Under the pieces are notes generated by a model that was not told where the DNA came from, did not search any database, and saw nothing but the letters and a program-made list of their open reading frames with translations. The translations under genes were made by a program, and so were the position numbers. A DNA stretch of 64,000 nucleotides from Bacillus sp. 2205SS5-2. GTDB lineage: Bacteria; Bacillota; Bacilli; Bacillales; Bacillaceae_K. The stretch is from positions 26,275 through 90,274 of the forward strand of contig NZ_JAYKTS010000018.1 of NCBI RefSeq assembly GCF_037024155.1, in the 5' to 3' direction. Positions 1 through 7,731 of this stretch are shown one piece after another; within the stretch, counting starts at the first letter, position 1, and each line of letters opens with the position of its first letter.

Positions 1-1
1 T

Positions 2-181
2 GCCCATTTATCATCAAGAGCGGTAGCTAATTTGCAATACGTAACGAAGGGTCAACAAATTGGTGTAATGGGTAATACCGGTTATTCCTATGGTCAACAT
101 TTACACTTTGAAGTTCATGAAGGCGGTTGGAATGGAAGCAAATCCAACGCAGTCAACCCTCGTCGATATATAAATTTCTAA
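2..181 (+). CDS. M23-family murein peptidase, C-terminal end (EnvC/LytM-like), partial
   Basis: Only the last 59 residues lie in the window; the gene enters from the left edge. The visible part contains the C-terminal catalytic motif of LytM-type metalloendopeptidases (G-Q-H-L-H-F-E), with an upstream H-L-S-S and the usual end in which the protein is followed by N-P-x-x-Y-I. Enzymes of this family cleave peptide cross-bridges in peptidoglycan. In many Bacillaceae a coiled-coil M23 protein lies between ftsEX and ctpB, and ctpB follows about 6 kb downstream here, so an FtsEX-linked hydrolase is a reasonable inference. The N-terminal half cannot be seen. Confidence 0.85.
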   Translation, partial: AHLSSRAVANLQYVTKGQQIGVMGNTGYSYGQHLHFEVHEGGWNGSKSNAVNPRRYINF

Positions 182-210
182 TTTTATTAGTTTCTACTAA
201 AAATCAAGTA

Positions 211-256
211 AAAAACACAACTTTGTCAAAGGAATTTTGATAGAGTTGTGTTTTTT
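211..256 (+). terminator. Rho-independent terminator after the M23 peptidase gene
   Basis: An AACACAACT stem pairs with AGTTGTGTT, an inner TCAAA/TTTGA pair extends the hairpin, and a run of T follows. Confidence 0.8.
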
Positions 257-388
257 CTTTTCCGAAATTGACAATCATTAAAATAGACTTTAGGGTATAA
301 GATAAGGTGAATAGACTACTCTACAACGAAATATCTTATAGTACTTCGTTCAAGATTTTCACCCATCCTCACTGAACGGAGTGTGCTC

Positions 389-979
389 ATGAGTTGGTAT
401 CATATCGGGGCATTTTATTTCCCCGCGTCCTGGGTGGCAATAGTATTTGCTGTGTCTGTTACCGGTGTATATTTGCATTTCACCCAATCCAAAGAAGTTC
501 GAGATCTTTATAGCAATCTGCTTTTTACCATATTTTTGACATGGAAGTTGAGTGTGCTGCTATTTGATTTTACCACGAGTATCCACCACCCTTTTACGAT
601 TGTTTATTTTCATGGCGGTGTGAAGGGATTTATTTTAGGGGTTTTATTTTCCCTGTTTTACCTTTGGAATAGACCCAATCAAAGGGTATTTCTACAAGCA
701 TGGGTCATACTAATAGTCGTATATGAAGGTGCTTTTCTATGTTTCAATCAAGAATTGACTCCCGCTTTACTGCTTCTAAATGTAGTGAATTTATTGTTTT
801 TAGCCTGGTTTTGGAAAAGCGGAAGGAATACGGTTAGTGAAATTCCTTTGCTCTGCTTGTTTACACTCTTTCAAGGAACGCTGTATTCTGTTCGAGGCGA
901 ACTGTTGAGTGCTCCTATGCTCATTTATGCGATAATGCTGATCTTTTTTACGATTCAACAGAGGAAAGGGAGTCGTTAA
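389..979 (+). CDS. small polytopic membrane protein of unknown function
   Basis: A 196-residue protein that is hydrophobic along its whole length, with about six or seven likely membrane segments (roughly residues 5-27, 38-56, 73-90, 97-113, 116-136, 145-162 and 168-186). I chose the ATG at 389 because GGAG at 378-381 lies 7 nt upstream; the in-frame GTG at 383 is too close to that site. The stop codon touches the ATG of the next gene (TAAATG), so the two are translationally coupled. The next gene is a membrane-anchored thioredoxin-like protein, which suggests a role in extracytoplasmic thiol chemistry, but I do not recognise the family. Confidence 0.8.
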   Translation: MSWYHIGAFYFPASWVAIVFAVSVTGVYLHFTQSKEVRDLYSNLLFTIFLTWKLSVLLFDFTTSIHHPFTIVYFHGGVKGFILGVLFSLFYLWNRPNQRVFLQAWVILIVVYEGAFLCFNQELTPALLLLNVVNLLFLAWFWKSGRNTVSEIPLLCLFTLFQGTLYSVRGELLSAPMLIYAIMLIFFTIQQRKGSR

Positions 980-1528
980 ATGAAGAAAAAAATATTTTTT
1001 GGTCTGTTTCTACTTCTTCTTATGCTTATTTTAGTGCTTAATATTTGGAATACAGACGACAATTCAGAAAAAGAGGTTTGGGCACAGTCAGAAATAGGAA
1101 TAGAAAAGGGAGATGCTCCACCTAATTTCACCTTATCAACGTTAGACGGTAAATCCATCAATCTATCCGACCTAAAAGGGAAAAAAGTAGTGCTGAATTT
1201 CTGGGCTACTTGGTGTTCTCCGTGTAAAGCAGAGATGCCTCATATGCAAAATTATTATGAAGAAAATCAAGATGAACAAAATGTAGAAATTTTAGCTGTG
1301 AATTTGACGAAACAGGATCGAGGTTTAAAAGCGCTTCAAGAATTTGTAGAAGAGTATGAGCTTACTTTCCCTGTTCTTTTAGACGAAACAGGACAAGTAG
1401 GGGAAGAGTATAAGGTGTTGGCTATTCCAACGACCTATTTTATTTCAACAAACGGAATCATTTATGAGAAGCGAATTGGTCCGATGAACGAAGAAATGCT
1501 CGAGGCAATCGTTGAAGAAATGTCGTAG
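980..1528 (+). CDS. TlpA/ResA-type membrane-anchored thiol-disulfide oxidoreductase
   Basis: 182 residues: an N-terminal uncleaved signal anchor (about 4-22), then an AhpC/TSA-Redoxin fold. The active site is W-C-S-P-C with cysteines at about 79 and 82, preceded by N-F-W-A-T, and the cis-proline is in A-I-P-T-T (about 150). Proteins of this group (ResA, StoA, YneN in Bacillus) face the outside of the membrane and reduce or exchange disulfides, for example in cytochrome c maturation or spore cortex formation. The particular substrate cannot be told from the sequence. It is coupled to the upstream membrane protein gene and followed by a broken DUF302 gene. Confidence 0.9.
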   Translation: MKKKIFFGLFLLLLMLILVLNIWNTDDNSEKEVWAQSEIGIEKGDAPPNFTLSTLDGKSINLSDLKGKKVVLNFWATWCSPCKAEMPHMQNYYEENQDEQNVEILAVNLTKQDRGLKALQEFVEEYELTFPVLLDETGQVGEEYKVLAIPTTYFISTNGIIYEKRIGPMNEEMLEAIVEEMS

Positions 1529-1530
1529 AA

Positions 1531-1908
1531 GGTTTCTTTAAAAAAGAAGTCTCATATTCCGTTGAAGAAACGGTTGAAAAAGCCGAAGTGGCCTTAATAG
1601 AGGAATAGTTTGGGTTGCTCTGGAAATTAGATCTAAGGGGAATACTAGAAGAAAAAGGATTAGACTTTGCAGAAGAAGTAGTCATTTTAAAAGTATGTAA
1701 TCCACTTGAAGCGAAAAAAGTGCTTGAACAAAGCATGTTAGTTAGCTATTTTCTTCCGTGTAAAGTCACAGTCTATAGTGAAAAAAGTCTAACGAAAATT
1801 GATATGGCACGATAAGGTAAACTGATTGAAATGATCGATCAACCTGATTTAAAATCAATGGCAGTTGACATTGAAGGACGCTTAGTAAATGGACTACAAT
1901 CAATCTAA
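1531..1908 (+). pseudogene. DUF302 family gene, broken by two in-frame stops
   Basis: One reading frame gives a continuous DUF302-like protein: V-S-Y-S-V-E-E-T, then F-G-L-L-W-K-L-D, then V-C-N-P-L-E-A-K-K and F-L-P-C-K-V-T-V-Y, ending with a helical I-E-G-R-L. It is interrupted by TAG at 1606-1608, just before F-G-L-L-W, and by TAA at 1813-1815, right after I-D-M-A-R where intact members carry an M-P-R/K-P motif. No start codon remains at the expected place. Apart from the two stops the frame is intact, so decay looks recent. DUF302 proteins have no firmly assigned function. Family assignment is from memory of the conserved C-N-P and L-P-C-K motifs. Confidence 0.75.
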
Positions 1909-1910
1909 CG

Positions 1911-1940
1911 AAACGGGACAGCTAAGCTGTCCCGTTTTAA
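1911..1940 (+). terminator. strong hairpin terminator after the DUF302 pseudogene
   Basis: AAACGGGACAGC pairs perfectly with GCTGTCCCGTTT around a TAA loop, followed by T and A bases. It separates the redox block from the PLP enzyme gene. Confidence 0.85.
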
Positions 1941-1958
1941 AATGTGGAGGTAATTAAG

Positions 1959-3098
1959 ATGAAGTTTAATTCAAAAGTGGTTCATGCTCATAAGCTTCAA
2001 ACAAACAATATACATAGTAAAGCAACCCCGATCTATCAAACATCCGTCTTTTCTTTTTCAAACTTAGAGGAACTTGAAGGCTATTATGAAGGGAGATCCC
2101 CTTATTTATACTCGCGGGTGGGAAATCCTAACACGGATGAACTTGGTCAAACTGTGGCAGGTTTAGAAGGTGCGCCAACAGGCGTAGCAGTTTCTTCTGG
2201 GTTAGGAGCTATTTTGGTCGGTATTTTAGCGGTTCTAGGAGCAGGAGACCATATCGTAGCCGCCGAAGATTTATATGGTGGGACGTATCATTTATTAGCA
2301 GTGGAGCTTGCGCAATTTGGAATAGACGTTTCGTTTGTGGATTTTTTAAATAAACAGGCGATTGAAGAAGCAATCCGGCCAGAAACGAAGCTTCTCTACT
2401 CGGAAACGGTTACGAATCCATTCTTGAGAGTGGAGGATATTCCTTTTTTAGTTGAATTAGCGAAGAAACATAAACACTATTTAATGATTGATAATACTTT
2501 CCCTACCCCGTTTCTCGTGCAGCCTTTTTTAGTAGGCGCGGATCTTGTCGTTCATAGTGCTACAAAATACATTGGTGGTCATAGCGATGTTACCGCAGGC
2601 GTCGTGACTGGCAGGGAGGACCTCGTTTTGAAAGCACGTGAAAAAGTGGTGAATCTTGGCTTGAATTTAAGCCCATTTGATGCTTGGCTTGCGTGTCGAG
2701 GTGTGAAAACACTGGCTCTTCGAATGGACAAGCAATCGTTCAATGCCGAAAAGTTGGCACGATCATTAAGAGAAAATGTGCAAGTGAAAACAGTCTATTA
2801 TCCGAACAATCTAGCGGAAAAAGGTAATGGAGCGATTGTGACGATCGAGCTTCAAGAAGGCAGCGACATGAGCGGCTTTTTCTCTGCTCTTCTATGGATA
2901 AAAATTGTCCCATCTTTAGCCGGAGTCGAAACAACCGTATCTTATCCGATCGGAACAAGTCATCGTGCACTCCCGCAGGAAGCGCAGCAACAACTCGGGA
3001 TTAACGAACGAGTAGTAAGAATTTCAGTTGGAATTGAAGAAGCAGAAGACATTATTGAACAATTTTCATCTGCTATTACACAGGCAAAGAAGCAATGA
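1959..3098 (+). CDS. Cys/Met-metabolism PLP enzyme (cystathionine gamma-synthase-like)
   Basis: 379 residues of the trans-sulfuration PLP enzyme family. The PLP lysine is in S-A-T-K-Y-I-G-G-H (about K203), with Y-S-R-V-G-N-P near 51 and D-N-T-F-P-T-P near 178. Members make or break cystathionine, or use O-acylhomoserine with a thiol. A MetI-like role (cystathionine gamma-synthase) fits its place beside metY-metX, but the sequence is somewhat divergent, so a lyase is not excluded. The ATG at 1959 is preceded by GGAGG (1946-1950, 8 nt spacing). No S-box precedes it, unlike the next transcription unit, and no clear promoter is visible between it and the upstream terminator. Confidence 0.8.
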   Translation: MKFNSKVVHAHKLQTNNIHSKATPIYQTSVFSFSNLEELEGYYEGRSPYLYSRVGNPNTDELGQTVAGLEGAPTGVAVSSGLGAILVGILAVLGAGDHIVAAEDLYGGTYHLLAVELAQFGIDVSFVDFLNKQAIEEAIRPETKLLYSETVTNPFLRVEDIPFLVELAKKHKHYLMIDNTFPTPFLVQPFLVGADLVVHSATKYIGGHSDVTAGVVTGREDLVLKAREKVVNLGLNLSPFDAWLACRGVKTLALRMDKQSFNAEKLARSLRENVQVKTVYYPNNLAEKGNGAIVTIELQEGSDMSGFFSALLWIKIVPSLAGVETTVSYPIGTSHRALPQEAQQQLGINERVVRISVGIEEAEDIIEQFSSAITQAKKQ

Positions 3099-3276
3099 TT
3101 GGCTATTTTCGAAGGTGATGGAGATGGAGAGGCCTGTGAGTACTAAGAGTTGGCATAAACCGAATAGGACTACAACTAGTCTACAGAAATGCCTATTGAT
3201 GTATTCAAATTCAACCACTAAAACAAAACCTTTATGATTATTTATTGTGAATAAAACTGAAAATTTAAAAAACTAA

Positions 3277-3305
3277 TTGACGTTCTTCCATTCATCCGCT
3301 ATAAT
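3277..3305 (+). promoter_or_regulatory. sigma-A promoter of the S-box/metYX unit
   Basis: TTGACG (3277-3282), a 17-nt spacer and a perfect TATAAT (3300-3305), about 34 nt upstream of the riboswitch aptamer. Confidence 0.85.
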
Positions 3306-3338
3306 TCACTTTAAGATATGATTACTGACAATTAAATA

Positions 3339-3450
3339 CTCTTATCGAGAGCGGCGGAGGGAATAGGCCCTATGAAGCCCGGCAACCTTCAAGTGTAATT
3401 AGCTTGAAAAGGTGCTAAATCCTACAGGTGTATGCCTGGAAGATGAGAGG
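3339..3450 (+). ncRNA. SAM-I (S-box) riboswitch aptamer
   Basis: The S-box consensus is clear: P1 strand CTCTTATC at the start pairs with GATGAGAG at the end. In between are GGCGGAGGGA, GGCCC-TATGAAGCC-CGGCAACC and AAGGTGCTAAATCC. The aptamer binds S-adenosylmethionine and, when bound, lets the downstream terminator form. It controls metY-metX, which make homocysteine from acetylated homoserine. Confidence 0.95.
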
Positions 3451-3465
3451 AGGAGTTCGTTTAAA

Positions 3466-3496
3466 CCACCCTCTTCTTCGTGAAGAGGGTTTTTTG
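3466..3496 (+). terminator. S-box expression-platform terminator
   Basis: ACCCTCTTC (3468-3476) pairs with GAAGAGGGT (3482-3490) and is followed by TTTTTT. The purine-rich GAGAGGAGG just after the aptamer can pair with the left arm of this stem, giving the antiterminator. Confidence 0.9.
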
Positions 3497-3579
3497 CTAT
3501 TCTAATCCTTACTTTCCCGGCGTTCTTCCTGATCCAGTCGAAAATGATTTCGGTTTTAAAACTATTAGGGGGTATGATG

Positions 3580-4890
3580 ATGGAGAAAAAAACGTACGAT
3601 ATTGAGACTTTATTGCTGCACGGTGGTCAGCAGTCCGATCCAACTACAGGATCACGAGCTGTTCCAATTTATCAAACCACTTCCTACGTATTTGATAACA
3701 GCGAGCATGCGGCAAAGCTATTTTCATTAGAAGAACCGGGGAATATTTATACCCGAATTGGCAATCCAACGGTAGATGTCTTGGAACAGCGCTTGGCCTT
3801 GCTCGAAGGTGGTGTGGGTGCACTGGCGGTTTCATCAGGAATGGCAGCAATCACGCTTTCCATTTTAAACATTGCAAGTGCAGGGGATGAGATTGTCGCT
3901 GCTTCAACCCTTTATGGGGGGACGTATAATTTATTTTCTACCACCTTGCCAAAGTATGGTATTCAAGTAAAGTTTGTTGATCCCGTGGACCCAGAAAATT
4001 TTCGGAAGGCAATTACATCCAATACAAAAGCGCTGTTCGGCGAGACGATCGGAAATCCAAGTTTAGACATATTGGATATTGAAAAAATAGCTGACATTGC
4101 TCATGAAAATGGTATTCCCCTCATTGTTGATAATACGTTTGCGACTCCATATCTCTCGCAACCACTTAAATACGGAGCGGATATTGTCATTCATTCTGCG
4201 ACAAAGTGGATTGGTGGTCACGGAACAGCGATTGGAGGTGTGGTGATCGATGGAGGGAAATTTGATTATAATAGCGAGAAATTCCCAGGCTTTACAGAGC
4301 CGGATTCAAGCTATCATGGTCTAGTGTACGCCCGTGATATCGGCGAAGCTGCATTTATTATTAAGCTTCGTGTTCAGCTCCTCCGTGATATTGGTGCTTG
4401 CTTAAGCCCTCATAATGCCTTTTTGCTTTTACAAGGACTTGAAACCTTGCATTTAAGAATGGAAAGACATAATGAGAATGCGCTAGAAATTGCTCAGTAC
4501 CTTGAGCAACATCCTGAAGTGGCCTGGGTTTCCTATCCGGGACTAGACTCCCACCGTTCGAAAAACTTAGCTGAGACCTATTTGAAAAGAGGGTACGGAG
4601 CAATCGTTAACTTCGGTGTAAAGGGTGGGCGAGAGATCGGAAAAAGAATTATTGATCACGTTGAACTATGGTCTCATGTGGCCAATGTCGGTGACGCGAA
4701 ATCACTGATTATCCATCCAGTATCGACGACCCATCAACAGCTTAAAGCAAATGAACTGAAGGCATCCGGTGTTACAGAGGACTTGATCCGACTATCAATT
4801 GGGATTGAATCGAAGAAAGACTTATTAGCGGATCTATCAGAAGCGATTCAAAAAGCGCAAAACTCTGTTTCAACTGCTCCTCAATCGTAA
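3580..4890 (+). CDS. metY: O-acetylhomoserine sulfhydrylase (homocysteine synthase)
   Basis: A 436-residue PLP enzyme that converts O-acetylhomoserine and sulfide to homocysteine and acetate. The PLP lysine is in [10 protein letters not shown] (about K209). Length and the insert at [12 protein letters not shown] are typical of MetY rather than of the shorter cystathionine enzymes. Three ATG codons stand in a row at 3574, 3577 and 3580; AGGGGG ends at 3572, so 3580 has the best spacing (7 nt). It is the first gene after the SAM riboswitch and is followed 7 nt later by metX, which makes its substrate, so the pair forms a SAM-repressed direct-sulfhydrylation operon. Confidence 0.92.
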   Translation: MEKKTYDIETLLLHGGQQSDPTTGSRAVPIYQTTSYVFDNSEHAAKLFSLEEPGNIYTRIGNPTVDVLEQRLALLEGGVGALAVSSGMAAITLSILNIASAGDEIVAASTLYGGTYNLFSTTLPKYGIQVKFVDPVDPENFRKAITSNTKALFGETIGNPSLDILDIEKIADIAHENGIPLIVDNTFATPYLSQPLKYGADIVIHSATKWIGGHGTAIGGVVIDGGKFDYNSEKFPGFTEPDSSYHGLVYARDIGEAAFIIKLRVQLLRDIGACLSPHNAFLLLQGLETLHLRMERHNENALEIAQYLEQHPEVAWVSYPGLDSHRSKNLAETYLKRGYGAIVNFGVKGGREIGKRIIDHVELWSHVANVGDAKSLIIHPVSTTHQQLKANELKASGVTEDLIRLSIGIESKKDLLADLSEAIQKAQNSVSTAPQS

Positions 4891-4897
4891 GGAGGGT

Positions 4898-5944
4898 ATG
4901 ACTTTGAGAACAGAGGGAAGAGTGCTTCTAGATTCATTTTGCTTTGAAGAGGGTACTGAGCTGCATCAGGTTGAACTAGCGTATGAAAGGGTCGGAAAGA
5001 TAGGTTCACCAGTTATCCTAGTTTGTCATGCTTTAACCGGTCATCACTGTGCTGTCGGAACAGAAAAGGAGCGTGGTTGGTGGAGCGGATTAATTGGACC
5101 TCAGCGAGAGATTAACCTCAATCATTTCTGTGTAATTACCTTTAACGTACTAGGGGGATGCAATGGAAGTACGGGTCCAGCGTCAATCAATCCCGCCACC
5201 GATCAACCTTATCGGCAATCCTTTCCAACCGTGACGATTCGTGATATGGTTCATTCACAAAAAAGAGCACTTGAAAAGCTCGGCATTGAGAAAGTAGAAG
5301 CTGTCATTGGGGGGTCGCTAGGAGGAATGCAAGCACTCGAGTGGGGGCTGTTATATCCTACCTTTATGAAAAAAGTCGTCGTGCTAGCTGCCACCCCGTA
5401 TTTAAGTGATTATGGTATTGCCTTTAATACCATTGGTGCGGTTGCCATTCAAAATGATCCTCATTGGCAGAATGGAAACTATGAATCGTCGGCGGAGATT
5501 AAGGGATTTGAAACGGCGAGAATGGCTGGGATGGTTACGTATCGAAGTCGAGAATTATTTAATGAAAAATTTAACCGAAGAAAGGGAAAGCAGCATGACT
5601 TTGAGATTCAGTCATATTTAGAGTATCAAGGAAAAAAGTTGGCGAAACGATTTGATGCCAATAGTTATTTAGCGCTGATAGCTGCTATGAATTCACATGA
5701 TATTGGGAAGGGAAGAAAGGGCTGGCAACAGGCAGCGAAACACTATCAATGTGAGCTGTGTTTGATCGCTTTTCAAGGGGATTTGCTGTACCCGAGCGAA
5801 GAGTTGGAGCAGCTACACGATCAACTTATTCAAAGCACCTATCATTATGTGAAAACAGATTTCGGCCATGATGGATTTCTAGTTGAATTTCAGCAATGGG
5901 CTCATCTTCTATCTGCCTTTTTACTAAAGGAAAACACCGTGTAA
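4898..5944 (+). CDS. metX: homoserine O-acetyltransferase
   Basis: 348 residues, an alpha/beta hydrolase-fold acyltransferase that activates homoserine with acetyl-CoA for MetY. The nucleophile serine is in G-G-S-L-G-G-M-Q (about S140), the acid is in F-Q-G-D-L-L-Y-P (about 294) and the histidine in D-F-G-H-D-G-F (about 325). H-A-L-T-G-H and N-V-L-G-G-C-N-G-S-T-G-P are also family hallmarks. AAGGAGGG ends at 4896, only one base before the ATG at 4898. A TTG at 4904 (7 nt spacing) may be the true start, shortening the protein by two residues. Some relatives use succinyl-CoA; acetyl is assumed from the MetY neighbour. Confidence 0.92.
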   Translation: MTLRTEGRVLLDSFCFEEGTELHQVELAYERVGKIGSPVILVCHALTGHHCAVGTEKERGWWSGLIGPQREINLNHFCVITFNVLGGCNGSTGPASINPATDQPYRQSFPTVTIRDMVHSQKRALEKLGIEKVEAVIGGSLGGMQALEWGLLYPTFMKKVVVLAATPYLSDYGIAFNTIGAVAIQNDPHWQNGNYESSAEIKGFETARMAGMVTYRSRELFNEKFNRRKGKQHDFEIQSYLEYQGKKLAKRFDANSYLALIAAMNSHDIGKGRKGWQQAAKHYQCELCLIAFQGDLLYPSEELEQLHDQLIQSTYHYVKTDFGHDGFLVEFQQWAHLLSAFLLKENTV

Positions 5945-6131
5945 CAACAATCGAAGCAGCATAGCTTGAAAAGAATTCAGTATCTAATTTTTGTTTCATA
6001 TCTTGTCCCCCTCCATGCATATATATAGGATAGCAAGGACATCGCATATTGTTTTTGTGTGGTGTCTTTTTCTCATAATTTGAAAGTGTGAATTTTCGAA
6101 AGTTAGATAAGTGGAGAGGGGCAAGCAGACG

Positions 6132-7565
6132 ATGACAAAAAAATATCGGATCCTGTTAGGGATTCTCATACTGTTTTTAGTCGCAGGGGGAGGATTTGGT
6201 GTCTATAAATGGCTTGATCACGAAGGACCCGCCTCTACTCAAAGTCCAAATGAAGTGGAGCTGGAGACAGAGGAATTAAAAAAAGTTCACATGGCCTATG
6301 AGCTCATCCTTAGCAGGTATGTGGAAGACGTGAATGAAATGACCTTAGTTGAAGGAGCCATCCAAGGAATGCTGAAAACGCTTGAAGATCCCTATTCTGT
6401 GTACATGGACGCCGAAACGGCTGCTCAGTTTAATGACTCTTTAGATTCTTCTTTTGAAGGAATTGGGGCAGAAGTAACGGTGATGGATGGAAAGTTGAAA
6501 ATTGTGGCTCCATTTCGCAACTCTCCAGCAGAAAAAGCAGGACTGAAGCCCAATGATGAAATTATCTCGGTTGATGGAAAAAGTATAGAAGGATTAGACC
6601 TTTATGAAGCTACGTTAAAAATTCGTGGGAAAAAAGGTTCTAAAGTCAATTTGGAAATTAAACGAGAAGGATTAACAGACTCCATTACCGTATCAGTAGA
6701 AAGAGCCGAGATTCCAAATGAATCTGTCCATTTTGAAGTGAAAGAAAAAATGAACCAACGCGTCGGGTATATTGAAATCACCTCCTTTTCTCAAGAGACA
6801 GCAAAAGAGTTTCATCTCGCGATTCAAGAGATAGAAGCGGAAAAAATAGAAGGACTAATCATTGATGTTCGTGGAAATCCAGGTGGCTTATTAATGGCCG
6901 TTGAAAAAATATTGGCAACACTTGTCACAAGTGAAAAGCCATATCTTCAAATAGAAGAGCGGAGTGGGGAGAAGATGCCCTATTATTCTCCTTTAGATAA
7001 GAAAAAGCCGTATCCGATTGCGGTCCTTATAGATGAAGGAAGCGCCTCAGCCTCAGAAATATTAGCGGGAGCTCTTCAAGAAGCAGGAGAGTATCCACTC
7101 ATTGGAGTTAAGACATTCGGAAAAGGGACTGTACAGCAAGCGATTCCGTTAGGTGATGGAAGCAATATTAAAATGACCATGTTTAAGTGGCTCACTCCCG
7201 ATGGAAATTGGATTCATAAAAAAGGCATTCAACCCACTATTAAAGTGGAACAGCCACCTTTTTTTCATACACATCCGCTCCAAGTCGAAACTCCATTGAA
7301 ATTAGAAATGAATGAAACAGCCGTCAAAAGTGCTCAGGAAATTTTATACGGTCTAGGATTTGCTCCTGGACGAACAGATGGTTACTATAATGAACAAACC
7401 AAAAAATCAGTCGAAGCTTTCCAGGCCCAAAATGATCTGCCAGTGACAGGACAAATTGATCAAAAAACGGCAAGGAAGTTAGAAGAAAAAATAAAAGAAG
7501 CCACAAGGAAAGAAAAAAATGATCTACAGTTACAAGCGGCGATTCATCACCTTTTACAACAATAG
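6132..7565 (+). CDS. ctpB: C-terminal processing peptidase CtpB (S41) with peptidoglycan-binding domain
   Basis: 477 residues: one N-terminal membrane segment (6-25), a PDZ domain (about 100-190), an S41 serine protease core and a PG_binding_1 domain (about 405-465). The Ser/Lys dyad lies in G-S-A-S-A-S-E (about S306) and F-G-K-G-T (about K331). In Bacillus subtilis CtpB (YvjB) is secreted into the space between mother cell and forespore and cleaves SpoIVFA to start sigma-K activation. The domain order and the nearby minJ support orthology. ATG at 6132 follows GGAGAGGGG by about 10 nt. The gene ends at a clear terminator. Confidence 0.92.
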   Translation: MTKKYRILLGILILFLVAGGGFGVYKWLDHEGPASTQSPNEVELETEELKKVHMAYELILSRYVEDVNEMTLVEGAIQGMLKTLEDPYSVYMDAETAAQFNDSLDSSFEGIGAEVTVMDGKLKIVAPFRNSPAEKAGLKPNDEIISVDGKSIEGLDLYEATLKIRGKKGSKVNLEIKREGLTDSITVSVERAEIPNESVHFEVKEKMNQRVGYIEITSFSQETAKEFHLAIQEIEAEKIEGLIIDVRGNPGGLLMAVEKILATLVTSEKPYLQIEERSGEKMPYYSPLDKKKPYPIAVLIDEGSASASEILAGALQEAGEYPLIGVKTFGKGTVQQAIPLGDGSNIKMTMFKWLTPDGNWIHKKGIQPTIKVEQPPFFHTHPLQVETPLKLEMNETAVKSAQEILYGLGFAPGRTDGYYNEQTKKSVEAFQAQNDLPVTGQIDQKTARKLEEKIKEATRKEKNDLQLQAAIHHLLQQ

Positions 7566-7583
7566 GGCACATTAAACATAGAG

Positions 7584-7624
7584 AAAAACACCCCTTTCTT
7601 TTGTGGAAAGAGGTGTTTTTTATT
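7584..7624 (+). terminator. terminator after ctpB
   Basis: AAAACACC-CCTTTC pairs with GAAAG-AGGTGTTTT around a short loop, followed by a T run that continues into the flank of the repeat copy at 7628. Confidence 0.85.
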
Positions 7625-7627
7625 CTT

Positions 7628-7723
7628 GGCTGTTTTCGCAAAGATTGTGGCTTTTCGAAGAGGAATATATCCCCTGATTTGTATGCCTTTGTGCCAATAG
7701 CATCAAAGTATACGAAATGAGCC
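7628..7723 (+). repeat. GGCT-TTTTCG mini-element, 96-nt subtype, with 8-bp target duplication
   Basis: The element starts GGCTGTTTTCGCAAAGATTG and ends CAAAGTATACGAAATGAGCC, which are imperfect inverted repeats of each other. The 8 bases before it (7620-7627) and after it (7724-7731) are both TTATTCTT, a perfect duplication. A second 96-nt copy of the same subtype lies inverted at 21062-21157. Confidence 0.8.
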
Positions 7724-7731
7724 TTATTCTT

